Assembly (NCBI RefSeq): GCF_022539315.1
Contig: NC_066317.1
Span: 47,099,935-47,163,934 of the forward strand
DNA: 64,000 nucleotides
Reading direction: 5' to 3'
Source of the DNA: Serinus canaria
Taxonomy: Eukaryota > Chordata > Aves > Passeriformes > Fringillidae
Shown here: piece after piece, positions 1 to 10,760 of the stretch
Layout: every line of letters begins with the position of its first letter
Position numbering within the stretch: the stretch's first letter is position 1
Notes under the pieces: generated by a model
Seen by the model: the letters and a program-made list of their open reading frames with translations, nothing else
Database searches by the model: none
Told to the model about the DNA's origin: nothing
Program-made: the position numbers and the translations under genes

Positions 1-3000
1 AGGCCACTAAAACCTTGATGAGACACTTAAAAGGGCTTACTTTTCTTTACATATTCTGAGTTAGAGAAAAACCAACAAGAAACTCTCAAGAGGTCAAAAC
101 AACAAAAAAAGCCTTTACGTGCAACTTAGAAAATCAGAGAACTTTGGCAAAAGCTTTTGAGCAACGTTCAATCAACTTAAAACATTCCACAGAACATTAG
201 ATTAGCCCATTAAATGTAAGGAAACTCCAAGCCTATCTGACTTTAGATTTCTCAAAATGTTACTCAGAATTCTGGGAAGAGGTAATTAGAAAAAGACAGA
301 AAAGGTACAGAAAAGAACAAACATTAACTACCACTCATGATTCCAGTTGTGTTCAGCTGATAGAAATTCCAAGAGGAAGGAGGATAAAGATGTACAGGAT
401 GAGGTTGGCTTCCTGGGCTGTGAATGTTTGTTGCTGGGTCATGTTGGTCATACTCCTCTTCAGAGGCTTAAAAATTAATTCATTTTGCTTTCCACTGTGA
501 AACTGTTTTTGTTTTACATTTCTTTTTACAGTTTTGGGGGCTTTTGTGTGCATTTTGGTGTTTTTGTTACTGTTAATTTAAAAAATTCTGTTTCCTTATA
601 CAATTTCTTCTGACTGAAATATGTTGTTCCACCAGCAGTTGAAGACTGTGGCATTTGTGCATTTGGTCCATTCTATCACATTTCATTTCATTTGTAGCAA
701 AATTAAAACCTTCAGAATACATCAGCTTTGGTTGTTTCTTAATTGTCTTTGTTTTCTCATTTCCATCATGCCACACATATGGAAAACAGCTGGTTCCCTT
801 GTTGGCATTCCTTAACTGTTACTTCCTACAGTCACATGCTGGTCTAAATAAATGCAAACTCTTTGGGTGGCACAATAGAAAAAAGAGATTGGTATTTTCT
901 TTATAAAATGCCATGCTTCTTTCTTTTTCTTTCAATTCATTTTTTTGATAGGGGCTGAATTACATAATTTCACTGTTTATGCTGTCCTAATTTATTGCAT
1001 TTTATGACTAAAATTCTGCAGCATACCCAGAATTATTCACTACTTTTGTCTGCTGCTCTAGATACAAATCCTCAGTTCATCCAGAAAAAATTGAGTTGTT
1101 TGCTAGAGAGAAGATTCAGATTCAACTGGAGAAGTGAGAAACTTCTTCTGTAGTCTGCAGAGCTCTGTGACCACGTTCTGCTGGGGGATCTACAACAATA
1201 GCCAGATTAGCATTTCTCACACTGTCATTTCAGCTGCCCTGGGTTATTCACAGTCAGTAAACTTGGTCAGCAGCTTGTGCAGGTCCCTCACTGATGGTAA
1301 GGACACTTTCTCATCAGATGCAGCCACTTCTCCAAAAAATTCCAAAGGGAGATTATGGGCAGCAAGATACCTTGGGATGTCCAGGTTCCCACCAAGCCAG
1401 CTCTCTGGTGAATGCTTTCTTGCAGGTGCCTGCACCAGCTGAGTCAAGGCAAGTTTGGCCCTCTAGTTTCCCCTGCAGGCTGTGGCTACTATTGCAATCT
1501 GTGTAGGGGTCTTTTTTGTTTATTTAGCAAATGGCTGTTTCCTTCAAGTGTGGAGCAGTTGTGTCACTTTTTTAATGTGAAGACCTGAGGATTGGCACAG
1601 CATGCTGCTCAAAAGTTGGTGCATGGGGTAAATTGTGGCTGGCCTTGCAGTACACAAGTAATAAAGCTCTATGCATTTTTATTTCTTAAGACACACACAC
1701 ATACAAAAAGTAGGCAAATTATTAAATAACAGCTAATAAGATGTTGGACTCTGTACTTTTTTTCCCTTTTTTTGGGCTTTTTGCCTCATTTCAGAAAGTC
1801 ACCAGAATTGATGTAAGTGTGCTGTCTAATGATTGGAGCAAAATTACTGAGGTAGATGTCCTTCCCACTGTTAGAGGCAATAACTTACAAAACTGAAATG
1901 TAATAGTATCTTTGCTAATATTGCTACATCATTATGTAGTGAGTTTTCTTATCTTTAAAACAGTTTCTAAGAAATAAAATGGGAAAATGGCCAATTTTAC
2001 TCAACTTGAAAGTTATTCTATTAAAAGAATTTTAAAAGCTATCCTAAAAATTAAACATTTATTGACTATTTCTATTACTGGTACTGCATCCTGTGGACTT
2101 GATTTTCCAGTTTATGTATGTAATTTTAGCATTGCCTCATTGCCATTTTCGCTTTGTGAAATTTTATATTGAAGGGAGTGTTTATGGAAAATACAGTTCT
2201 CTACAAAGATGACAAGAGAATCCTGAAACATTAAAATTCAAGAGGAGTTGTCTGAGGGGGAAGGGAACATCATATTCAATCATGCTATTTCTTAAGAAGT
2301 CAACAACAAAAGACACAGGATATTTATCTGAAATGATCACAGCAGTGTATACAGACAGAAGGCAAAAACAGATGTGGCATTTTAATTTAAATATTCAAAA
2401 TGGCTGGTCCTGTGGAACTTGTTTACCACTGTTAAAATTATTCCTTTTCTTCCTTTGGAAGTTTGTTACAGCTTGGGATGCTGCATGTTGTCACTGGCTG
2501 TGCTGCTCCCCACATCTCAATTTCTGACATTTGGATACAGTGGGCAGCCTGGGGTTGGCATCTGCTGTGCCTCCTGGGGCTGGCATGGGCAAAGCAGGCT
2601 GGTGTCCAAGGAGGGGCTGTGAGATACTTCTTAGAGACAACGAGTCAGGGCAGACACAGAAGGCTGGAAACAAGAGTAAGGCAAGGTGAGAGAAAGCATT
2701 TTTATTTTCTAAATGGCTAAGGATGACTTAATTAATCAACTGCTGCTACAAAATCCAGAACACGGTGGGGTCACAAGCACATTCCTGTTGGACTTTGTTG
2801 GGCGTGCTTGATATTTATCTTTTTGAGTCTTAGTGTACTCACTTTCCTTTCTGACATTTAAAGTATCAGTGGAATTAAATCTTGTAAAATGAAACATCCA
2901 CCCTAAAACATTCTCCTCCATTGGCTTTAATCTATACCTTTTAGTACCAGTCACTATTTATTTACTGTATCAGAGAGACAAATTAAAAAATCTTTCAAAA

Positions 3001-3360
3001 CAGCTAGAGAAGATATATTCAACACAATGAGGAGACAAAACCCCAATTCCTGCGTGTTCTTCCCAAATCACATTATAGATTTTCCTCCATTCTTAAACCA
3101 CATATCATGTATTTTTCCACCTTTTCGTTTGCATTTTTAAAATCATTTCAGTTGGGGGTGATGTTAATTTTTATTTGAAGCATTTGCCAAAAATCCTTAG
3201 GCAAGAGTTGCTAAATTTGTACTCTGAGTGTGTAATTCTCCTTTCCCTTACTGGAGGGTGGAACTTGTTTCTGAGTGGGATGTTTTATAGGAAAATAAAT
3301 AATGAATGCTACCTCACACCTCCTCTCAGCTTACAAAAGGTTTTGAGTCCTCCTGAAAGA
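1..3360. other. Unannotated non-coding stretch
   Basis: AT-rich sequence with no recognisable exon, RNA gene or interspersed repeat. Open frames here are short and resemble no family I know. A slightly GC-richer patch lies at about 2460-2690, and a short (AC)n run sits at 1691-1702. Frequent T-runs and A-runs are ordinary for avian intergenic or intronic DNA. Confidence 0.6.
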
Positions 3361-3448
3361 CTTGGCTCAGTGGTGGATTTGGCAGTGTCAAGTTAACTTC
3401 ATGATCTTAAAGGTCTTTTCCAACCAAAATGATTAAGTGATTTTATGA
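3361..3448 (+). mobile_element. CR1 retrotransposon 3' tail fragment
   Basis: The segment carries the typical end of an avian CR1 element in forward orientation: a 'ggtggatttggcagtg' block, then 'gatcttaaaggtcttttcc' and 'aaccaaaatgatt', followed by a decayed stretch resembling the ATTCTATG-type octamer repeats that close CR1 copies. Only the last 90 or so bases are present, as expected from the strong 5' truncation of CR1 insertions. The octamers have drifted, so the copy is old. Subfamily cannot be fixed from so little sequence. Confidence 0.8.
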
Positions 3449-5414
3449 CATTGTTTGACTTTCTAATAAATTAAAATGTGTGAAAAGAAAAAGGAAAAAA
3501 GAAATACCTGCCTATTAAGTTTCCATAGTAACATGTATAGAATATTTGGAAAAATTTGATTTTATTACCTGCTTCTATTGTCTGGTATGAATAGATCAGT
3601 GTGGCATGATGAATTTTGCTTTGTGTTTTACTGGGCTCTGACTTGTCATGGCAGTACAGGCAGCAATCAGTGTGATGTGCAGAGGAAGGAAGTTTAGCTT
3701 TGTGTTGTCACAGAAGTTTTATCTCCTGTATTTAATGGAAGAGCCAAGGGAAGAGAGCTGCAACCTTCAGCTTCATGTTGTTACAGTTCTCTTATGAAAA
3801 AGAGTATAATAGGTAAGGTTTGAAAACCTGTCTTCCTTAACTAGTGGTGCTGTATATCTCTGTGTTTCAAAATTGCTAATATTTGTTGCCCAGTTGGTGG
3901 TGTAAGGTGTGTTCTGTCCTCTGGAAGTGCAATTCCTGTAAACTAATAACTCTGGGTCTGGTGCAATTCCTGCACCAGACCCAGAGCGAGCAGCGAGCCA
4001 TAAACCCACACAGCCATGGCTGCTTAAGTAGTTCTGCTGAGGAGGATATGAAGGATTAGCTCTAACTGAGATCTGCCACAAATCAGTCTCAGTCTGCTTC
4101 ATTTTTTGCTTTAAAGAGTATTTAAAATAATGGGATACAATAATAATTTTATTTCTGTGAGCTAAAATATAATTGATCATATCATAATGTGGTCTGCAAA
4201 GATTAGAGATTCTTAGGTCTTTCTAGTGTGGCTGTGTGGGAGTGGAGTGATAGATATTCCTCTTATCACAGGATAGATCTTCTATTCTGCAGGTTAGTAG
4301 TGAATCTTAATTTTATATATGATACTGCATCTCCTTTTATAGGGAAGCAATCAATTATCATACAGAATTGAGTGAGGTGGATTATTTCCTCTCTCAATCC
4401 TCATTTAGGAATACATTCTGTATCTTAAGACCAAGGGTAAAGATAAAATAACAGATTTCCTGTAGTAACCCACTGAGAGACCTTTAGCTTTTTCTTTTAC
4501 TTTTCTCTCTGTGGAACTTCCAGCTTTACTAGCTGGCTTGTAGGAAAGTAGGATGCAAGTGTGGGAGCAATGTTCCAAATTCTAAAGAGCTAATCTTTTG
4601 CATTAGTAAGTAAATTTACATCTACATGAATTTAAGAACTATCACTTTGTTCACTATCACTACTTCTGTTGGTTAGAAAACACTTTAACATGTCCAGCCT
4701 TTGTTTTAGACAATTTATTCTTTTTAAGTGCTGCTGCTGCTACATTTCATGTAGGTCTTCTTCCACAAGAAGAATCAGATAAAAGAACAATCAGATATTT
4801 TATGTGTTTTGGTTTGCTAGGATGCATAAGATATAATTTTTTCATGTGCTATTATCTGATTCCTCTGATCTCCAGTAGATTTATTTTCTGCATCTGATTC
4901 TGTTTAACTGTTCATTTTCTGAAGAAAGAGAGAATTGTATAGACTGCATGTAATGAGTTTTTATTGTTGCTGTGGCTTTTACACATTTTAGGCTAACATT
5001 CATTATTTTCACAAAGCCAAATCATGCAGCCATTATTTTAAGGCAGTCATGTCTTTCACATGCCTTGTTTTCTTCAGATGACAAATTTCTTGTCATTAGT
5101 GCAGCAATCAGTTCACTTGGTAGTAGGGTTGCATTTCACCCCACTGCATTTCACACTGCTTTGATTCTTTGGTGATCTTTTGGTCCTAGCTTATTAACCC
5201 TCTATTGTTGGGAAGGTTTTTCTTGATCTTTTTTTGATCTCTTCTGTTTCTGGGTGTTTTTCCTTGACTATAAGCTGCTGTGTCTTTTTACCACCATGTT
5301 GCAACCATGCTGCAACCCTCACAACCTAGAGATACAGAACAGTGTGGCCAGGTAAATGGAAAGATGCAAAGCTGCTGGTCTTTTGGTTTGGTTTTTTTTC
5401 CTTTAATATCAAAT
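3449..5414. other. Unannotated non-coding stretch
   Basis: Apart from the hairpin at 3950-3986, nothing recognisable is seen. The longest open frame of the window lies here on the minus strand (3773-4180, 135 codons, ATG start), but it spans the hairpin, shows no domain, signal peptide or repeat structure, and is treated as chance. Confidence 0.6.
3950..3986. repeat. Perfect 16-bp inverted repeat (hairpin) with 5-nt loop
   Basis: The left arm CTCTGGGTCTGGTGCA (3950-3965) is exactly complementary to the right arm TGCACCAGACCCAGAG (3971-3986), with loop ATTCC. The stem is GC-rich in an AT-rich setting. A 12-bp direct repeat, GTGCAATTCCTG, occurs at 3927-3938 and again at 3961-3972, across the loop. 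Pairing stops sharply at both ends, so it is too short for a normal pre-microRNA. An origin by template switching during replication fits the pattern; that is inference. Confidence 0.9.
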
Positions 5415-5942
5415 TCACAGAATCACAGCATCATTTAAGTTGTAAAGGACCTCCAAGATCTTTGAATCCAGCCTTTGACTGACCACCACTCTGTCAACTA
5501 CACCATGGCACTAAGTGCCACATCCAGGTACTTCTTGAACACCTGCAGGGATGGTGACTCCACCACATCCCTGGGCAGTCCATTCCAATCCTCAATAACC
5601 CTTTTTGTGAAGAAATTTCTTTTTATGTCTGACCTGAACCTCCCCTGGCTCAACCTGAGGCCATGTCCTCTCATCCTATTGCTGGCTGCCTGGGAGAAGA
5701 GACTGATCCCCACCTGGCCACAGCTCCTTTCAGGTAGTTGTAGAGAGTGAAAAAACAGCCTCCTTTTCTCCAGGCCAAAAAAATCCCAGCTTCCTCAGCT
5801 GGTCCTCACAAGCCTTGTGCTCCAGACCCTTCCCCAGCTCTGTTCCCTTTCTCTGGACACACTACAGCTCCTCAATGTCCTTCTTGTAGTGAGTGGCACA
5901 AACTGGACACAGGATTTGAGGTGTGGCCTCAGGTGCAGGTCC
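5415..5942 (-). mobile_element. CR1 non-LTR retrotransposon, 5'-truncated
   Basis: A 3' portion of a CR1 LINE of about 530 bp lies in reverse orientation. On the plus strand it opens with the complement of the octamer tail ('agaatcacagcatc'), then follows the familiar CR1 order: 'aggacctccaagatc', a 'cacctgcagggatggtgac' block, 'gaagaaatttc', 'tgaggccatgtcctctc', 'ttcaggtagttgtagagag', and 'ctccagacccttccccagc' before the match fades near 5942. The block order matches the F/J-like avian CR1 group as I remember it. The truncated 5' end and the scattered indels are typical of dead copies. Confidence 0.93.
5498..5713 (-). pseudogene. CR1 ORF2 C-terminal remnant
   Basis: This 71-codon frame on the minus strand preserves the C-terminal end of the CR1 ORF2 polyprotein (endonuclease plus reverse transcriptase in intact elements). 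Recognisable pieces are FFTKRVIEDWNGLP, then DVVESPSLQVFKKYLDVAL, and a natural stop. The catalytic endonuclease and reverse-transcriptase regions are absent, so it cannot mobilise anything. The apparent start has no meaning; the frame is simply the open part of a truncated element. It lies inside the CR1 copy at 5415-5942. Confidence 0.88.
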
Positions 5943-6201
5943 TTCCCTTTCTATAAACTATTTTTTAACATGTGGTTTTAGTGGCTACTTGAGTGAGGTA
6001 GTCCAGATACTTTTTCATATTGCTTTAGATCCACTGTTGTTTGTCATACTGTGCAGATGTTTTGACAGCCAGTCTTCACTGGGGATTTTTTGAATTATTT
6101 TTATAAGAATGTAAATGGATTTGTTTAAAAATATAGGTTTAGTGTTGGGGAATACATTTAAGAATAACTTTTGGATATCCTATATATATATATATCTGTG
6201 T

Positions 6202-6239
<38 letters not shown>

Positions 6240-7317
6240 AAACATATATATACATCTTATCTCAACACCAAAGATTACAAAAGAAACTTTGGAAGAAGGA
6301 TTCTGTAAAAGGCAACAGAAAATTACTGACTGACATTTTTTGGTTGTGCAGCAGAACATCAATATGTTATAACACACAGGCTCTACTTTCGATGTTGTGT
6401 TTATTCCATCAGCATTTAACACTGACAGGTGCAACAGCTGACAGTCTCATTAATCTCACTTTATTTTATGTAGAATTAAAAGGAAGTGTAGATAAGAGCT
6501 GCTGACTATGGGATTTCAGAAGTTTCTTTTTGACTGTTCTGGTGCATAAACTGCTGAGCACTCTGTAGCTATAAAATCTCCTTGCTGTTTGAAATTGCCA
6601 GAGCTACTATAGGAACAATAGAAAAGAGTCTTAAAAAGCCCCAAAACCTCCAAACAACTAAATACTGCAAAATAAAATTCCTTACAATGTGATTGTCATA
6701 AACCTCATACACAAAACAAATATTTTTCACATTTTGAGTGCAGTCTTGTTTTTCCTTGGGTAACATAGTTTTCTGTTTTGATTTTTTTTCCATTAGACCA
6801 AAGTCCTGATCTTGTATCTCAAGTGTTATCAGAAGGTAAGAGAAACCATGATAAATGCCAGAATGAGCTGTGGGTGAGATTAAGCTGAGAGTAAAGAACA
6901 GCAGAACACTCACTGTCATTTATTACAACTTCCTAATTGACAATTATGTTAGTTATGGAAATCTTACTAAAAGTACAGGGGTTTTTTTTGGGTTTTTTTT
7001 TTCAAGATAATTCATTGGTTATACAATCTGGAATAATCTCATAACTGAGCACACTGGCCTACTATGCATCTGTGTTAAATTTGATTTTTAGTCTGTTACC
7101 AAATAATGTGTTTTTTGTCAAAAAGAGAGCCTCTCACCTTGGTGCATACTAAAAGGTGTGGAGTGGTTTCGTTGGGATTAGTGGTGTTCAGAGTGGAAGA
7201 AATAGCTGTCAGGCTTTTGCCCTTTTCTAGTCAAAGCAGTGTTTCTTCTGTTCTAAGAATCTAGAAAGTGCTTAATATTGTTACTGATACATTTTTATTT
7301 ATAGAGATCTCTGGTTT
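5943..7317. other. Unannotated non-coding stretch
   Basis: Outside the microsatellite at 6181-6238, this is AT-rich single-copy-looking sequence between two CR1 copies. A 116-codon minus-strand frame (6569-6919) has hydrophobic ends but no recognisable family and no supporting splice or promoter context. Confidence 0.6.
6181..6238. repeat. Compound (TA)n(TG)n microsatellite
   Basis: A TA run (6181-6195) passes directly into a TG run with TCTG interruptions (6196-6238), followed by a second short TA-rich tract (about 6243-6252). Alternating purine-pyrimidine tracts of this kind are length-variable. Apparent Cys-Val or His-Thr repeat peptides read across it are artefacts of the repeat. Confidence 0.97.
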
Positions 7318-7640
7318 TATAGAATCATAGAATAGTTTGGGTTGGAAAGGATCTTTTAAAGGACATCTACTCCAACCCACATGCAATGAGCAGGGACATC
7401 TTCAACAAAATCCAGTTGCTCAGAGCCTGTCCAACCTGACCTGGAATGCTTCCAGGGGAGTGGGCATCCACCACCTCTCTGGGTGTTGTGAGATCCACCA
7501 CCTGTTTCAGTGTTTCACCACCCTCATGGTAAAAAAAATTAATCTGCAATCTAATTTGACCCTTCTTCAGTGTAAAACAATTACCCTTGTCCTGTTGCAA
7601 CAGGCCCTCCAGAAATTTATCTATGACACCATAATAAATC
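7318..7640 (-). mobile_element. CR1 non-LTR retrotransposon, 5'-truncated
   Basis: The plus strand starts with the complement of the octamer tail ('tagaatcatagaatagttt') and then 'gggttggaaaggatc', 'ctccaacccacatgcaatga', 'gcatccaccacctct', 'tgtttcagtgtttcaccacc' and 'acccttgtcctgttgcaaca', the standard reverse-complement order of a CR1 3' end. It differs in sequence from the copy at 5415, so it belongs to another subfamily and is an independent insertion in the same orientation. Matching fades at about 7640. Confidence 0.92.
7412..7582 (-). pseudogene. CR1 ORF2 C-terminal remnant, diverged
   Basis: In the minus-strand frame, FTLKKGQIRLQINFF near 7580 and PREVVDA with GQALSNW further on match the conserved C-terminal end of CR1 ORF2. 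The middle section (about residues 43-53 of the open frame) is unlike the family, consistent with compensating frameshifts. Catalytic parts are missing. The frame stays open past the natural end by chance. Confidence 0.75.
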
Positions 7641-10419
7641 ATCCAGTTTGACTTGGAATCTCAGTATAAGCTAAACACAGACACAAGGCTTTCCCCAGGT
7701 ATTTGGTTGTTTTCAATTTTTATAGCTTATTTTTCTATTACTGGTAACTAAGAATCTTTAATCATACCATTAAAATGTGGCTTGAATAATTTGTTACTTT
7801 AATGCTTTTCATGAGTTAATACTTGCTGCTCTGTGGATAATTTTGTCCCTTAGCTCAATATGAAATTTCTTTAATTATATCTTGAACTCTACTTTTTTTC
7901 TCTTACCTGATGCTAAAGATATCCATTAGAAAGGGATTCTACAATTCCGACAAAAATTAAGCAACAAATTTGATACCTGCTGTGAGTGTTCAGAAAACTG
8001 CTCTCAGCTGTGATATTAATATTGCATTGTTTATCAGGAAGGTAACTTGCAGGGTTATTTCAAGTTAAAGGCCAGGGTTATCTCCCACTGAGATAATAGC
8101 AGCATGTTTCTTTGTAGAAAATGATTGGTCTAATTAACTGTGTTTTTAACTATGGTAGCCATACAACTACATACATTATGGTTAGAATGATTTTACATTA
8201 TATATTTGGCTCTAAATTGTTCTGGGTTCAAATATATTTTTAAATTTTTACACAATAGCCTGTTTCCTTGGATTTGGGTATTGTTGTTAATGAACTTTAT
8301 TGTAGTGATTCAAGAAAATTAGCTGCATAGAATTCTTGAACATTTGAATGTTTTAAAAGCAAAATATGCTTTCTTGGTGAGTTAAAGAATGGTACTGATT
8401 GCATTTTTTTTAAACATTAGAAGTTTGAAGGGGAAGTTAGAAATTTAGCATGTGTTAGAGTGAAATGAGCACTCTAGGTTGTAGTCTGTCAGAATTCTAC
8501 TTTTCCCAGGAGTAAATAAAAACATTAAAAGATCATTTAGTCAAAATAGCTGAAACTTCAGCAGCAGTCTTCAGTCATATTGTGTGTTTCATAGGGGTTC
8601 CCAAAGTTTGTAGTAAAAGTTTTTCTGTATCCTATTGAAGCTAAACAGATAGGCTGACAGCAATGTCTGCCATCAGAGACAGTGAAAGTGCAATGGTATG
8701 AGAAGGTAAAAACCAGCAATTAGTCTTATTTCTCTTGGTAGTAGTAATATTATTTTCACTTGTTTGGTCCATCACAGTTGAGATTTTAATGTGCTTTCAA
8801 TATATGATTTAGTGCTCATTTCATCTCCAGAATGTGTGAGATTACATTTTCCTTTAAATAAAGTGTAATGCAATCAGAGAATAAAATACAAATCTGCAAA
8901 GCATTTTTAAGGGCTACACCAAGCATGTGAAAAACTGGAGATTGTAGTGCTTTGCAGAATCAAATCACAGGTGAGGAATTACATGAATAAAAAGTGCTTG
9001 AAATAGAAAAAAAAGAAAAGAAGAAAAATACTTTTAGTCTTTTCAGTGCAGACCAGTTCTCCATGCTGAGCTTTTTTAAAAAATCAAAAACTAACAGTAG
9101 AAAATGACAGGCTAAAGCAAAATCCATAATATTGGGAAAAGTCATTATGAGAAGTGTTATCTTAGCTGAACAAGCAGCTCACACACTGGAGATTTCCAGC
9201 ACTTGAACCTCGTTCAGTAAACAGCATATGGCAAGGAAAAGCTTCCCTTTGTTGTAGCCACTGTTAGAAGTGATGTGTTTAATAAATGGGCTGAGCTCAT
9301 CCAGTCATCCAGATACAGTCAGCTCCTGATTATCCAAGGATAATATTTCAGACTCAGGGTTCAGTGTGCTGTTTATGTGGAGACCCTGGAGCTGGCTCTC
9401 CATCAGCTGGTTTCATTTCAGGAGGAGTGCAGGCATGCCCAGCCTGAGTGCACAGTATGTTCTTGACTGCTTGCCGGGTGCCACCTGGGGGATTTCCCCT
9501 CTCCACACTCATCAGCAGCCCTGCCCTTCTCCCACTACACCCTTGCAGTGTGTTATGACCAAGTTTTACATTTGTCTTGCATCATACTTGAGTCTGAGTT
9601 CCCCAGAGGTTATCAGAGTCTGAGAGTGTATAAGGAAGCCCTGGTGGTTTCCTGCTGTTTTCTCTTGACATTTTTTATGTACCAATTTGCTAGGAAACTA
9701 TATTAAAAGTAGGAGTGAAATAAAAAATGCTAATTTTGAAGTTATAACTTACATGTGACTTTAAAATTAGGCTTACTGCTGTGTTTTAGTGATAGGATTC
9801 ATTATCTCTTCTAGAGTCAAAAAGACATTCCTACTACTATTTTCTCAGGCGTTTTGTTTGCCTTGGGCTTTTGGTACATGGTGAATTTAAAGCATTCCTG
9901 CAATGTAGTTCTTCTGCATAAAAGTCATGACTGTCCACTTCAGAACTTTGCATGGAGTAGATGCACTCTGCAATAAATAGGAAGTAGTGCTAGATGTAAA
10001 TTTTGTGTGGTTTTATTCACTTCTTTTTCACAACAAGTCCCGTTTTGTGATATTTTCAGATCTACATTCAGAATTTAAAACTTTCCCATCAGTGGTTTCC
10101 AATGCTTCACCATAACATGTGGTGCATTTTGGACTGCCAGTTGTACACTTATGTTCACATATGTAATTTTTGGCTGTGAACTATATTTAATAATAACAGA
10201 AGGCATCATTGGCACTGTTGAACCAATTGATTCTCAAGCACAAAATGCAGTCTGTGTGTTGAGTTGGCATTCTATTTATAGACTTTAATAGACAGAGTCA
10301 TTTGGGAGTCTAATGGAAATCTGCTTATGAGAAGTACTTACGTTACTTTTAAATGACATTGTATATTTTAGTAATAATACATAGGTTTTTACCTATCTAT
10401 TTTCTAAGGCCAACATTTC
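7641..10419. other. Unannotated non-coding stretch
   Basis: No repeat, RNA gene or exon is recognisable. AT-rich throughout, with mildly GC-richer sequence around 9340-9560. Confidence 0.6.
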
Positions 10420-10760
10420 AAGTGCTTAGCATGGTCATTTATGTTGGAGTTATAGTCCAGCATCTATGATCTCACCGAGTCCATGCAAAAAGCTTTACAT
10501 TTTTTTGATTACTTTCATGATGGAAAGTGTGTCAAAACACTGCACAGCATGACTTCACCTACCAGGTTAAAGCTTTGCAATCTTTCATAATCTTTCTGTG
10601 AAATGTCTATAATTGAATCCTTGGTCAATCAAAGGCTTGATGTCTGTAATCATACGACGCTGTTTGTTTCATCAATATCATCAACTGCCTCACAGAGAAA
10701 TATGAAAGTGTAACATTACAATCAGTGAAATCATGTGAAGTGCATATCTGAAAGGTTAAA
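10420..10760. other. Candidate conserved regulatory block
   Basis: A repeat-free segment with a dense, enhancer-like texture: a TCF/LEF-type ATCAAAG at 10628-10634, several ATTA/TAAT cores, and retained CpGs at 10476, 10655 and 10658 in a window where CpG is scarce. These are direct observations; conservation itself is inferred from general appearance, not measured. It may be ordinary single-copy DNA. Confidence 0.25.

Noticed and set aside
3773..4180. 135-codon ATG-started minus-strand frame, the longest in the window
   Set aside because: No domain, no family resemblance, spans the perfect hairpin, and a frame of this length is expected by chance in 64 kb.
6180..6434. Cys-Val and His-Thr repeat peptides across TG tracts (also at 38962-39204)
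   Set aside because: Translation artefacts of dinucleotide microsatellites.
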